The notes under the pieces are model-generated. The model ran no database searches, had not been told where the DNA came from, and saw only the letters and a program-made list of their open reading frames with translations. Below are positions 1 to 9,027 of a stretch of 64,000 nucleotides of DNA, one piece after another. Origin of the DNA: FEN-1219 sp035644475 (lineage in GTDB: Bacteria; Pseudomonadota; Gammaproteobacteria; Steroidobacterales; Rariloculaceae); assembly GCA_035644475.1 (NCBI GenBank), contig DASQOL010000018.1, forward strand, positions 19,628-83,627, given 5' to 3'. The position numbers and the translations under genes were made by a program. Position 1 is the first letter of the stretch, and every line of letters begins with the position of its first letter.

Positions 1-327
1 CACGCCGGCCTGTTCGTGCTGCCGTCGGCGGTCGAGGGTCATCCGATCGTGCTGCTCGAGGCGGCGACCTACGGCGTGCCGATCCTCGCGAGCGCAATCG
101 AAGCCAATCTGGCGCTGCCGCTGCCGCGCGACCGCTACTTCCGCGTCGGCGACACGCGCGGGCTCGCGACGCTGCTCAGGGCCGCGGTGTCCGAGCCGGG
201 GGCCGAGCGCGAGCGCTGCGACAAGCTGCGCTCGCTGGTGCGCACGCGCTATTCGTGGCGACGCGCCGCGCAGCTCACTCGCGCCGTGTACGGAGACGCC
301 GTCGGCGAGGCGCTCCCGCGTGGCTAG
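1..327 (+). CDS. Glycosyltransferase, C-terminal end (partial)
   Basis: The reading frame is open from the first base, so this is the last ~108 residues of a protein that starts outside the window. The segment around residues 4-21 (FVLPSAVEGHPIVLLEA) is the typical acceptor/nucleotide-binding motif of GT-B family 4 glycosyltransferases, where the Glu residues contact the sugar nucleotide; the end is a short helical tail. It overlaps the next gene by 8 bp, so the two are translationally coupled. With the flippase and export genes nearby, it most likely adds a sugar to a lipid-linked polysaccharide repeat unit. The exact sugar cannot be told. Confidence 0.8.
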   Translation, partial: HAGLFVLPSAVEGHPIVLLEAATYGVPILASAIEANLALPLPRDRYFRVGDTRGLATLLRAAVSEPGAERERCDKLRSLVRTRYSWRRAAQLTRAVYGDAVGEALPRG

Positions 328-2065
328 GGCGATCCTGGTCGTGCGGCGCCGAGCCGATGCAAGCGGCCGGCTCGAGGCGTACCTCGATGCGTTGAACCGC
401 AACCTCGCGCCGGACAACATCGTGCCGCACGCACCCGCGTTCGTGCGAGCATCCGGCGTCGAGGCGGCGATCTTCAACCCGAACGGCGCCACGCGGCTCG
501 AAGGCACGAGCGTCTGCATCGGCGCGCTGCTCGAGGAGGCCCCGCTCTGGCACGCCCCGGGCGCCCGCCTTCCCGACGGGACTTATGCGCTGTTGCGCGC
601 GGACGCAAACCGGGTCGAGCTCGCGGCCGACGCGGCGGCGTCGCGGACCATCTGGTACGTGCTCACCGACGAAGAGCTCATCGCCTCCACGTCGCAACGC
701 GCGATCGTCACGCTGCTCGGCTCCTTCGAGATGAATCGCGAGGCGCTTCCTTGGCTGCTTTCGTCCGGCACCCTCGGCCCGGCGGCGGGCTGGGACGCGA
801 GGCTCGAGCAGGTCCGGCCCGGCGAGCGCGTGACGCTCGATCGCGGCCGCTGGCGGCTGTCGCGCAGCGGGCAACCACCCGAGTTCCGCGCGGCAGCCGA
901 CCGCGACGAGGCCGCGCACCGCGCGCGGCTCGCGGAGATCGTCGAGGCCGTCTGCAAGCGCTTGACCTTCGACTCCACGAAATGGACGCTGCCGCTCTCG
1001 GGCGGCGTCGACAGCCGCGCGCTCCTGTTCCACCTGCACAAGCGGCGCGGTCTCGAGACCATCACCTGGGGCATGACGGGCACGCGCGAACAGGACGGCA
1101 ACGACGCGCAGATCGCACGTACGCTCGCCGACGTGTTCGGCATCGGCAATCGGTTCTTCCCCACGGACCTCTCGAGCGAGCCGCGCGAGCGGCTGATCCA
1201 GCGTTTCCTCACGGCGGGCGAAGGCCGGGTCGCACGAATCTCGGGGTATCTCGACGGATTCCTGGTCTGGAAGACGTTGTTCGACGAGGGCGCCGACGGC
1301 ATCATCCGCGGCGACGAGGCGTTCGGCTCTGTCCTCGTGCGCAACGCCCGCGGCGTGCGCCACACGGCAAGCCTCACGCTGCTGTCCGATTTCTTCTCGC
1401 CGCACGAGCTGGCGGCGTTCGACCTGCCGGAGCAGCACGTGCCGCTGGAGCTCGAGCGCAAGCGCGAGGAGAGCCTCTCGACCTGGCGCGACCGGCTCTA
1501 TCAGCAGTTCCGGGTCCCAGCCGTGCTCGCAGGGCTTACCGACCTGAAGGCCGCCTACGTCGAAGTCGCGAACCCGCTGCTCGCCCGCGCAGTGCTCGAC
1601 TGCGTGCGCGAGCTGCCGGACGGCCTGCGCACCGAGAAACGCCTGTGGCGCGACCTCGTGCGCTCATGGCTGCCGGACGTGCCCTTCGCGAGCCGGATCG
1701 CCGTGCCGTCGCTCGAGGAGGTGCTGACTGACCGCGCATTGCTGTCGCTGATGCTCGACGAGATGCGCGGTAGCGGCGCGAGCGACTTGTTCTCGCCGGC
1801 GCTACGCAACAAAGTCTGTGCGACGATCAATGCGGCGCTGCTCGCCAGCCGGGCGCCGCGGCGCCCGTCCACGCTCAAGCTCAGGCTGGCGCGGGCGATA
1901 CCTCCGCGCCTCCGCGCGGCGGCGCGGACCTGGCTCAGCGTGAAGCCGTCACTCGACCCGCTCGCGTTCGCGTTTCGCTCGTTCCTTGCATCACGGATGA
2001 ACGCCTTGCTCAAGCTCGACGCGGCCACGCCGCCGGCGGATATGCAGCGCGCGGTGAATCTTTAG
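320..2065 (+). CDS. Asparagine synthase-like amidotransferase of a polysaccharide locus
   Basis: 581 residues. The PP-loop ATP-pyrophosphatase motif SGGVDSR (about residues 228-234) and the following ~300 residues match the C-terminal synthetase domain of the asparagine synthase family. The N-terminal ~190 residues resemble the class II glutaminase fold but lack the N-terminal catalytic Cys of true AsnB: the chain starts Met-Ala-Arg from a GTG codon. It is therefore probably not a glutamine-dependent asparagine synthetase. Divergent members of this kind are common in exopolysaccharide clusters, where they are thought to amidate or otherwise modify sugars or lipid-linked intermediates. The start overlaps the glycosyltransferase stop. 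Substrate unknown. Confidence 0.8.
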   Translation: MARAILVVRRRADASGRLEAYLDALNRNLAPDNIVPHAPAFVRASGVEAAIFNPNGATRLEGTSVCIGALLEEAPLWHAPGARLPDGTYALLRADANRVELAADAAASRTIWYVLTDEELIASTSQRAIVTLLGSFEMNREALPWLLSSGTLGPAAGWDARLEQVRPGERVTLDRGRWRLSRSGQPPEFRAAADRDEAAHRARLAEIVEAVCKRLTFDSTKWTLPLSGGVDSRALLFHLHKRRGLETITWGMTGTREQDGNDAQIARTLADVFGIGNRFFPTDLSSEPRERLIQRFLTAGEGRVARISGYLDGFLVWKTLFDEGADGIIRGDEAFGSVLVRNARGVRHTASLTLLSDFFSPHELAAFDLPEQHVPLELERKREESLSTWRDRLYQQFRVPAVLAGLTDLKAAYVEVANPLLARAVLDCVRELPDGLRTEKRLWRDLVRSWLPDVPFASRIAVPSLEEVLTDRALLSLMLDEMRGSGASDLFSPALRNKVCATINAALLASRAPRRPSTLKLRLARAIPPRLRAAARTWLSVKPSLDPLAFAFRSFLASRMNALLKLDAATPPADMQRAVNL

Positions 2066-2104
2066 GACGCCGCTCTAGGAGACACCCTGAAAGAGCAAAC
2101 GGAC

Positions 2105-3652
2105 ATGCTCCGCCATGGGCGCGGTCTTCTCACCGTGAACGCGCTCGTGCTCGGCGCGCTCGCGATCGGGTTCTTGAACAACGTCATCATCGCGGCGATC
2201 TTCGGCCTCACGCGCCGCGTCGACGCCTTCTTCGCGGCCTCGATGCTGCCGAGCCTGTTCATGGCGCTGTGTGTCGACTACTTGGGCAAGAATTTCCTGC
2301 CGGTGCTCGCTGCGGCGAAGCACGAGAGCGACGAGAGCGCCTCGACGCTCACGTCTAGCGTCGTGACGATCGTCGGCCTCCTGGCCGCAGGAACGGCAGT
2401 GCTGCTCCCGCTCTTCGGCAGCCGGTTGTTCGACCTGCTGCTGCCGGGCTTCGACACGAGCGAGACGAAGCTCGTGAGCCGCTATTTCGCGATCATGGCG
2501 CCGGCGATCGTGTTCATGGCCGTCAACACGTTCCACGAGTACGTCTGGCAGTACGAGGGGCGCTTCGTCTACGTCTCGGCGAGCCGGCTCGCGCTGCCCG
2601 CGGCGAACCTTGCGGGCATGCTGGTGCTCGCGCCGTTCGTCGGGGAGTACTGCTTGCCGCTCGGCTTCCTCGTGGGGCATGTCGTGGTCTTCTTCATGTT
2701 GATCAGGCGGGCGCCGTACCGCTACCGGCTGAGCATCGCGATGCGGCCGGGCCTCGAGCGGCGGGTCTTCGCGAACTCCGCGATCGTGATGAGCACCGGC
2801 CTCGTCGCGCGAACGAAGTCGATCATCATGAATTATCTCGGCTCGACGCTCGGCGGCGGCGCGATCGCGGCGCTGGCGCTCGCCACCAAGCTCACGGAGC
2901 CGCTCGAGCGCAGCGCGTTCTCCGGGCTGCGCATGGTGATGTTCAACCACACCGCGCGCCTGTTCGTGGAGCGCAACGAGCGCGCGCTCGGCCAGGTCTA
3001 CGCGCTGGGGTTGAGCGTGAGCTTCCTGCTGCTCGCGCCGCTGCTCTGGTGGGTCGCGCTGAACGGCGACGAGATCGTGCGGGCGTTTTTCCTGCGTGGC
3101 GAGTTCACGCCGCAGATGGCGGGTCTGGTGGCGGGCGCACTCGTGGCCCTGATCCCCTCGGTGCTGTTGCTCGGCTTGAATCAGCTCCTGTCGAACGCGT
3201 TCTATGCGATGAACCAGGTGAAGGTTCCGGCGATCGTGATGCCGTTCGGCACTGTGGTGTACGTCGGCGCAGCGGTGCCGCTCGGCGCGCTGCTCGGCAC
3301 GCAGGGGCTGGCGCTCGCCACGACCGTGACCGCGGCCCTCACCTTCGTCGCGATGTTCGTGTGCCTCGCGCGCGTGCTGCACGAGCTGCACCCCGTGCAG
3401 ACGGCGCTGCGCCTGCTTTGGTACACGCTGCTCGGCGGCGCCGTGATGATCGTCGCCACCGAGTTCGTGAGGGCGCTCGGCGGGCCGCGGTTCGTCGTCG
3501 CCGCGGCGAGCCTGCCGCTCGGTGCGGCGCTCTACTCGGCCGTGCTCGCGCTACTCGGCGACAAGACCTTCCGGCTGTTGTTCCGGTTCGCGCGCGGCGT
3601 CCTGCGCGAGACGGCCTCGAACGGGGCGGCTCGCGCGGCGCCGCGTCAGTAG
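2105..3652 (+). CDS. MurJ/Wzx-like lipid-linked oligosaccharide flippase
   Basis: 515 residues, almost entirely hydrophobic, with about 12-14 membrane segments and the N-terminal pattern FLNNVIIAAIFGLTRRVDAFF typical of the MurJ branch of the MOP exporter superfamily. The expected role is flipping undecaprenyl-linked repeat units across the inner membrane. Since it lies in a polysaccharide locus, an exopolysaccharide flippase is more likely than the housekeeping MurJ. The ATG has only a weak ribosome site (GAAAGAG). An in-frame TAG (the stop of the upstream gene) limits the start, and no other ATG, GTG or TTG lies between. The gene converges with the export operon on the other strand. Confidence 0.8.
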   Translation: MLRHGRGLLTVNALVLGALAIGFLNNVIIAAIFGLTRRVDAFFAASMLPSLFMALCVDYLGKNFLPVLAAAKHESDESASTLTSSVVTIVGLLAAGTAVLLPLFGSRLFDLLLPGFDTSETKLVSRYFAIMAPAIVFMAVNTFHEYVWQYEGRFVYVSASRLALPAANLAGMLVLAPFVGEYCLPLGFLVGHVVVFFMLIRRAPYRYRLSIAMRPGLERRVFANSAIVMSTGLVARTKSIIMNYLGSTLGGGAIAALALATKLTEPLERSAFSGLRMVMFNHTARLFVERNERALGQVYALGLSVSFLLLAPLLWWVALNGDEIVRAFFLRGEFTPQMAGLVAGALVALIPSVLLLGLNQLLSNAFYAMNQVKVPAIVMPFGTVVYVGAAVPLGALLGTQGLALATTVTAALTFVAMFVCLARVLHELHPVQTALRLLWYTLLGGAVMIVATEFVRALGGPRFVVAAASLPLGAALYSAVLALLGDKTFRLLFRFARGVLRETASNGAARAAPRQ

Positions 3653-3673
3653 CCGAGGCGGCGCCGCGGCGAG

Positions 3674-3693
3674 CAGGGATGGCGGAAGTGCCG
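3674..3693. repeat. Truncated S-family repeat copy
   Basis: Twenty bases in the 49-bp gap between the convergent flippase and kinase stops match the core of the S repeat at 62392-62442 at 19 of 20 positions when read on the minus strand (CGGCACT-t-CCGCCATCCCTG). Nothing else of the element remains. Confidence 0.4.
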
Positions 3694-3701
3694 ATGAGAG
3701 G

Positions 3702-4589
3702 TCAGCGAGTGCCGTAGTAATACGGCGCCACTTCTACAGACGACCGGTTGAGCACGGCGCCGACGACGTTGACGTTCTGCAGGAGCTCGCGGATCGCCAC
3801 CAGGTCCGTGCGCTTCGTGGTGCCCTGCGCGAGCACGATGAGCAAGGCGTCGAGCATCGGGGAGAACGCGAGCACGTCGTCGCCCGCGAACACCGGCGGC
3901 AAGTCGAACACCGCGATCCGCCCTTCGCCCTGTTTCACCTCGTCGACGAGCTCGGCGACTTGCGGCGACGACAGGATCTCCGACGAGTTCGAGAAGGACC
4001 GCTCGTTCACGATCACGCCGAGGCGGTCGAGCCCCGGACGCACGGCGACCTTCTCGAGCGGTACTCCTCCCCGGAGGTGGTCGCCGATGCCGTGCTTCGG
4101 CGCGATACCGAGGTGGCGGTGGATCGAGGGCTTGCGCAGGTCCATGTCGACGAGCACGACGGAGGTGCCCGACTGCCGCGCCAGATTGATGCTCAGGTTG
4201 ATCGCGGTCAGCGACTTGCCCTCGTCGGGACAAGTGCCCGTGACGCCGAGCGTCTTCCAGCCGTTGCGCCGCATCCGCTGTAGAACTCGCGTGCGCAGCA
4301 CCTTGTAAGCCGCGCTGGCGCCGGAGTTATCGTCGACCACGATGCGGTTCCATTCGAGCACCGTCGGATCGAGCTTGACGCTCGGCAAGCGCTGCACGTC
4401 GAGCCACGGAGGCGCCGCCTGCGGACGGTCGATGACCACCGCCTCGCCGCCCGCGACCACGCCTGCGACGCCGTCCGCGCCACCCGCGACCACGCCGGCC
4501 AGCACGTCGGCCGCCGCGGCGGAATCCACGGAGCGCAAGGACGCCGCTCCGGCGCGCGCTCGCGCGAGTCCCTTCTCGATATTCGACAT
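3702..4589 (-). CDS. Polysaccharide BY-kinase (CpsD/CapB-like)
   Basis: 295 residues. A P-loop variant (GTCPDEGKSLTAIN), a Walker A' (VVLVDMDLRKPS) and a Walker B (IAVFDLPP) give the bacterial tyrosine-kinase signature. The protein ends in a tyrosine cluster (PYYYGTR) of the sort that is autophosphorylated to control polymerisation. The N-terminal ~70 residues contain a low-complexity Ala/Gly/Val repeat (AGVVAGG twice). The kinase is cytoplasmic and would act with the adjacent Wzz-type membrane protein, the two together replacing a fused Wzc. AGGAG lies 7 nt before the ATG; the gap to the upstream gene is 10 bp. It is the last gene of the export operon. Confidence 0.88.
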   Translation of the reverse strand: MSNIEKGLARARAGAASLRSVDSAAAADVLAGVVAGGADGVAGVVAGGEAVVIDRPQAAPPWLDVQRLPSVKLDPTVLEWNRIVVDDNSGASAAYKVLRTRVLQRMRRNGWKTLGVTGTCPDEGKSLTAINLSINLARQSGTSVVLVDMDLRKPSIHRHLGIAPKHGIGDHLRGGVPLEKVAVRPGLDRLGVIVNERSFSNSSEILSSPQVAELVDEVKQGEGRIAVFDLPPVFAGDDVLAFSPMLDALLIVLAQGTTKRTDLVAIRELLQNVNVVGAVLNRSSVEVAPYYYGTR

Positions 4590-4599
4590 CTCGCAACTC

Positions 4600-6321
4600 C
4601 TATGCGGGTGTGATGATCAGCGCCAGGACGGAGCACGCCCATAGGCACACGGCGAGCGCCGCGAACGCGCGGCGGCGCGCGCGGCGCCGCATGTCGAGCG
4701 GGTTCGCTACGTAGGGGATTGCCACGAGCGGCGGGATCTCGAGGAACGCGGTAACGTCGCTCGGGCTGCGCACGGTCACGTCGGACCGCTCGGCGAGCGC
4801 CACACCGCCGGCGCCGAGCCCCATCGCGATCGCGAGCGTGAGCAGGAGCACCGCGATGCGGTTCGGCTTCGCCGGCGTCGACGCCACCGCGGGCTGCTCG
4901 AGCACCGTGAAGCGCTCGCCCTTGCTGTCCTCCTCGAGGTTGAGTGCCATCTCGGCCTCGTGCAGCTTGGTCTGCGTCTCGTTGTACTGGGTGACGAGCT
5001 GGTCGTAGCCGCGCTGCAGGGCCGTGTACTCGCGCTCTACCTCGGGCGACGTCGTCAGGCGGTTCTGGAGGTCGGCGACGCGCGCGCGCACCTGCTCGCG
5101 CCGCTGGAGCGCCGCGGCGAGGTCCGATTGCACGCCCTTGAGCTGCGAGTCGCGCTGGATGTAAGCCGGGTTGTCGGGCTCGAACGTGGCACGCCGGGTG
5201 ATGCGCGGCGTCGAGGCCAGCGCATCCTTCAATCCCGCGACGGTTTTTTCGAGCCGGCGCACGTCGGGATGGTCCTCGGAATAGCGGTCGCGCGCCGCCG
5301 TGAGCTCGTCCTCGCGCGCCGCGAGCTCCGACTGCAGCGTCGCGCGATCGAAGGCCGGCAAGCCCGTGCTCTGGGCGAGCTGCTCGAGCTCGCGCCGCAC
5401 TTTGAGCACGTCGGGGTGGTCGGGACTGTAGCTCGCCGACAGCTGCATGTACTGGCGCTGCAGTGCCTTCATGCGATCGGTCGGGCTCAGGATCGGGGAG
5501 CCCTGGTCGCTCAAGACGGTGGCTTGCGGGCTCAGCAACGCGAGCTCCGAGGTATAGAGCTGCTGACGCTCGCGCAAGCCGCGAATCTCCTGCTCCACGG
5601 CGTCGAGGTCGCGCTCCGCGCGGTCCACCATCTGCAGGTTGCTGTTCGCGAGCTCCGGCAAGTTGCCGGCGTTGTCGCTCTTGAACTGCGCGAGTCGCAT
5701 CTCGCGCTCCGCGATCTCACCCTCGAGCCGCTGCACCTCGGCGGCGAGGAACTGCGCGGTCTCGGCCGCTTGCTCGCGCCGCGCCTCCTGATTCTCGTGC
5801 AGGTACAGCTCCACTAGATCGTCCGCGACGTCGCGCGCCACTACGGGGGACGGATCGCGGAACGACACCGAGAACGCCAGAGCGCCGGCGGGCTTCGAGG
5901 TGCCCATGATGCTCTCGAGTATCTCCGGATCCTCCGCGCTGAGATGGAGATGATCGGGGCTGCGGAAGGCCTGGCGCGCCTCCACCGGCGTCGCCGCGAG
6001 CTCGGGATAGAGGTGATTGTCGTCGATGATCTTCTGGACGTTTTCCTTGGTGAGCACGCGCTGCGTGATGATCCGCACGCGCTCCTCGGGGAAGTTCGGC
6101 ACCGTCGAGCGCACGACCTTGTCCGAGACGTCGGGCACCTCCGCGAGCATCACGCCCCTCGATTCGTATTGCGGCGGCAGCCGATAGGCGATCGCGACGC
6201 CGACCAGCACGACGACCGCGACGACGCCGAAGAACAAGTTGCCGCGCCGCTTCAAGACTCCCAGATAGTCGGTGACCGCGGGATCGGCGGCCCCCCGGGC
6301 CGGGGCGGATTGATCTGTCAT
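4600..6321 (-). CDS. Wzz/GNVR chain-length determinant (polysaccharide co-polymerase)
   Basis: 573 residues with one membrane segment near residues 30-50, a long periplasmic coiled coil (about 180-470, rich in Glu/Arg/Gln heptads), and a second membrane segment near 480-505. A short cytoplasmic loop and a C-terminal hydrophobic end (ALAVCLWACSVLALIITPA) follow. The layout matches Wzz-domain/GNVR proteins of the exosortase-type polysaccharide systems, which set chain length and contact the BY-kinase encoded just downstream. GAGGAG lies somewhat far (about 12 nt) from the ATG. Confidence 0.87.
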   Translation of the reverse strand: MTDQSAPARGAADPAVTDYLGVLKRRGNLFFGVVAVVVLVGVAIAYRLPPQYESRGVMLAEVPDVSDKVVRSTVPNFPEERVRIITQRVLTKENVQKIIDDNHLYPELAATPVEARQAFRSPDHLHLSAEDPEILESIMGTSKPAGALAFSVSFRDPSPVVARDVADDLVELYLHENQEARREQAAETAQFLAAEVQRLEGEIAEREMRLAQFKSDNAGNLPELANSNLQMVDRAERDLDAVEQEIRGLRERQQLYTSELALLSPQATVLSDQGSPILSPTDRMKALQRQYMQLSASYSPDHPDVLKVRRELEQLAQSTGLPAFDRATLQSELAAREDELTAARDRYSEDHPDVRRLEKTVAGLKDALASTPRITRRATFEPDNPAYIQRDSQLKGVQSDLAAALQRREQVRARVADLQNRLTTSPEVEREYTALQRGYDQLVTQYNETQTKLHEAEMALNLEEDSKGERFTVLEQPAVASTPAKPNRIAVLLLTLAIAMGLGAGGVALAERSDVTVRSPSDVTAFLEIPPLVAIPYVANPLDMRRRARRRAFAALAVCLWACSVLALIITPA

Positions 6322-6363
6322 AACTCTGTCGTTCTCCTCGATTCTCGAAACTGCTGCGGCACC

Positions 6364-6957
6364 TTACGGAACGACGACCACGTCGCCGCTACGCAAGAGG
6401 ATGTTCTGATCGAGCTGCTTGCCGCGCGTCACGTCGGAGAAGTTGAACGGCAGGCGGCGCTGCGCGCCAGCCTCGCGCCGCAGCACGAAGATGTCGTTCG
6501 GCGACGCGAACGCCGTGGTGCCGCCCGCGAGCGACAGCGCCTGCATCACGTCGATGCGCGGATTCACGACGAACTCACCCGGGCGATTCACCTGGCCGAT
6601 CACGTAGACCTTGTTGCCGCGGATCTCCTGCACCGCCACCGTCACGAACGCATCCGGGATGAGCTTGCCGAGGCGCTGAGTGAGCTCGAGCCGCAGCTCC
6701 TCGACCGTCTTGCCGATCGCGCTCACGTCGCCCGCCAGCGGAAACGAGAAGCCGCCGTCCGGGCGCACCAGCACCTGCTGGCTCAGGTCGGCCTCCTTCC
6801 AGACGGACACTTGCAGCACGTCGCCGGGTTGCACCTCGTAGCGCGCCGTCGTGTTGTCCGCGGCCGGCGCCCGCGGCGGATCCGCCGCTTGGGCTCGAAA
6901 CGTCGCCGCGCAGAGCAGCGCGAAGCCGAATAAGGCCGCGCGAACTTGTGATCTCAT
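6364..6957 (-). CDS. Wza-type polysaccharide export protein
   Basis: 197 residues: signal peptide (about 1-24, ending FRAQA), Poly_export domain (YEVQPGDVLQVSVWKE... at ~40-115), then an SLBB domain (VYVIGQVNRPGEF...). This is the outer-membrane/periplasmic exporter of a capsule or exopolysaccharide. It lacks the long second SLBB and C-terminal helix of E. coli Wza, as is usual in exosortase-linked systems, and has no lipobox Cys. The start was set at 6957 because GGAGG lies 5 nt upstream; an ATG 12 nt further up would place that ribosome site inside the gene. First gene of the minus-strand operon, with a sigma-54 promoter upstream. Confidence 0.88.
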   Translation of the reverse strand: MRSQVRAALFGFALLCAATFRAQAADPPRAPAADNTTARYEVQPGDVLQVSVWKEADLSQQVLVRPDGGFSFPLAGDVSAIGKTVEELRLELTQRLGKLIPDAFVTVAVQEIRGNKVYVIGQVNRPGEFVVNPRIDVMQALSLAGGTTAFASPNDIFVLRREAGAQRRLPFNFSDVTRGKQLDQNILLRSGDVVVVP

Positions 6958-7025
6958 GTGTCCTCCCATTCCTTTGCCGGGCCGGAATTGCCGGCTTTTT
7001 CATCTGCGACCCCCTGGCGATGGAA

Positions 7026-7041
7026 AGCAATATCCATGCCA
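7026..7041 (-). promoter_or_regulatory. Sigma-54 promoter of the polysaccharide export operon
   Basis: On the minus strand the sequence is TGGCATGGATATTGCT: the GG of -24 and GC of -12 are correctly spaced, with one mismatch to the TGGCACGNNNNTTGCW consensus. The predicted transcript starts near 7015, about 58 nt before the exporter ATG. The leader can form a small GCCGG/CCGGC hairpin (around 6985-7000). RpoN control through enhancer-binding regulators is established for exosortase-type polysaccharide loci. The cognate regulator of this promoter is not identified here. Confidence 0.72.
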
Positions 7042-7164
7042 CGGGTCGCGCGTGTGTCGCGATAAGCCCACACCCCTCGAGGCCCGCACGCTTGCCGAGA
7101 ATCAAGGCGTTGCTGTCAACGGATGAACTTTGCGTTGCAGCGTTTCTCACGGGGAATGCGTGGT

Positions 7165-8679
7165 ATGGATATTGCACTTCCCACGACGCATGGCAGGGAG
7201 ACGCGGTACGTCGCGGGAGGTTGCTTGGACATTCACCACGAACGGCTCGGCACGCTGATCGGCAACCGCTTCGTTCTCGAGGAGGCGCTCGATCAGGTGC
7301 CTTTCGGCTCCGCCTATCGCGCGATGGACACCCATCGGCCCGCGGGCGCGCTCGAACGACGCGTAATGCTCTGGCTGCTGCCGGCGCACACGGGCAACGG
7401 CGTGGGACCGGACGTGCTCCGCAACGCGTTCGCGCGCGTTCGCGCGTTGCACCATCCCGGCATCGCTCGACTCCATGAGCTCGGGCGCATCGACGACGCG
7501 TACTTCATCACGGGCGAGCTCCTCGACGGTGAAACGCTGCGCAACGTGCTCGATCACTTGCGGCCGGAGCGGCTCGGCCCCGACGAGGCCGCGGACATCG
7601 TGTGCGCGATCGGCGCTGCGCTCGCGCACGCGCATGACTGCGACATCGTGCACGGCGAGGTTCGCGCGGAAAATGTAGTCGTGACGATGAGTCACGAGGC
7701 GAAGCTCGCGAACTTCATGGCGAGCCGGCTGTTGCGGCTCGAGCCGACGGTCGCGCGCACCGGCGACGACCTGCGTGACCTCGCGGCGCTCACGCACGAG
7801 CTCTATACCGGCGAGCGGCTGGGCGCCCGGGACAAGGCGAGCAGCAAAGCGCCGAAGCGGCTCGCGCGGGCGATCGACGCCACGCTGCACGCCGGCCGCC
7901 ACGGACTGACGGTGCGCGAATTCCTGGCCGCCGCCGGCCTCGAGCCGGACGCGCCGCCCGAGACCGCACCGGCGCAGCAGCCCGCTCCCGCGGCTCCGGC
8001 CTTCGACTTCGCGGTCGGCGAGATCGCGCCTCTCGAGCTCAGGCCGCGCCCCGGGCCGCCGCGGCGCTCGGTTTGGCGGTTTGCCGTGCCGTTCATGGCG
8101 CTCGCCGGGCTCGCGGTGGCGGTGCACGAGACGGGCGGCGTCGACGCGCTGGTCGCGGCCGGCCGGCAGCTGCAGAACGCCAGCGGCGCGCTGGGGCTGC
8201 GCAGCCCGGACGCCGCCGGCGCCGGCGACGAGTCTCCGCCCGAGAGGGCGCCTGTTCCGACCGAGCCGGCGAAAACCGCGGCGACCGCGCCCGAACGCGC
8301 GGCGACCGCGCCGAGCCTGCCTCCGCGACCGGAGCCGCCGGTCTTGTCGTTCGCGACCGCGAAGATCACGGCCCGCGAGAGCCAGTCGATGGTGGTCCTC
8401 GACATCGTGCGGACAAGCGGCGACGGGCCCGCGAGCGTGGTCTGGTGGACGACCGACGACACGGCTCACGCGCGCGACGACTATGCGAGCTTCGGCAAGC
8501 GCGTCGAGCAATTCAGGCCCGAAGATTACGGGCGCAGGATCATCATCCCGATCGTCTCGGACTCGTTGCGCGAGGCGACGGAGCACTTCCAAGTCCACAT
8601 CGCGGCGCGCTCCGACGGCACCCGCATCGGCGCAATCGACACGGTCGACGTCACCCTCCTCGACGACGACGACTCCTGA
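7165..8679 (+). CDS. Membrane pseudokinase with C-terminal Calx-beta-like domain
   Basis: 504 residues. Residues ~28-265 follow the Ser/Thr kinase (PknB-like) plan, but the catalytic residues are gone: the beta-3 Lys position reads VMLWLL, the HRD loop reads HGEVRAEN (His163), and DFG reads ANF. A Pro/Ala-rich linker, one membrane segment (about 304-322), another Pro/Ala linker and a Calx-beta-like domain (about 393-504, with DDYASFGKRVEQF and acidic DDDDS end) follow. The likely topology is a cytoplasmic pseudokinase with an external Calx-beta domain. The start at 7165 has GGGGAA 8 nt upstream; an in-frame ATG at 7123 has no clear site. It is divergent from the export operon, so a role in polysaccharide control is possible but unproven. 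Confidence 0.72.
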   Translation: MDIALPTTHGRETRYVAGGCLDIHHERLGTLIGNRFVLEEALDQVPFGSAYRAMDTHRPAGALERRVMLWLLPAHTGNGVGPDVLRNAFARVRALHHPGIARLHELGRIDDAYFITGELLDGETLRNVLDHLRPERLGPDEAADIVCAIGAALAHAHDCDIVHGEVRAENVVVTMSHEAKLANFMASRLLRLEPTVARTGDDLRDLAALTHELYTGERLGARDKASSKAPKRLARAIDATLHAGRHGLTVREFLAAAGLEPDAPPETAPAQQPAPAAPAFDFAVGEIAPLELRPRPGPPRRSVWRFAVPFMALAGLAVAVHETGGVDALVAAGRQLQNASGALGLRSPDAAGAGDESPPERAPVPTEPAKTAATAPERAATAPSLPPRPEPPVLSFATAKITARESQSMVVLDIVRTSGDGPASVVWWTTDDTAHARDDYASFGKRVEQFRPEDYGRRIIIPIVSDSLREATEHFQVHIAARSDGTRIGAIDTVDVTLLDDDDS

Positions 8680-8778
8680 CCGGGCACCACTAAACCTCAC
8701 CGGATCAACAGGTTAGCGGCCACTCGCGTCGTTCCCAAGAATTGCGCTGCTCACAAAAACTGCGACGCGCGTAGCGCA

Positions 8779-8915
8779 GCAAGCGTTCGGCGGCTGTGCC
8801 TCGGAGGGCGCTCCCGAGACACGCCGGAAGACCATCCCTGGGGCTCCGCGCGGCACATCCCTGTGCCGCGAGGGTCTCGGGAGCGCCCTCCGAGGCACAG
8901 CCGCCGAACGCTTGC
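8779..8915. repeat. P-family palindrome, copy A
   Basis: Two 42-bp arms (8779-8820 and 8874-8915) are perfect reverse complements. The 53-bp centre contains a second perfect hairpin (CGCGGCACA / TGTGCCGCG, loop TCCC). The centre matches that of copy B (inverted) and copy C (inverted, plus an insertion). Confidence 0.9.
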
Positions 8916-9027
8916 TCCAGCCATGGTGGCAACCGCCGGCCTCGGAGGCCGCGCAGTGCCCACGGCCGGCTGCGAAACGTCGTCGTAACGCGCTCGCTAA
9001 CGCCGCGACGCGCCCAAGCAGGTCGGT

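Noticed and set aside
6969..6969. ATG at 6969 as the exporter start.
   Set aside because: GGAGG lies between it and the ATG at 6957, which is correctly spaced.
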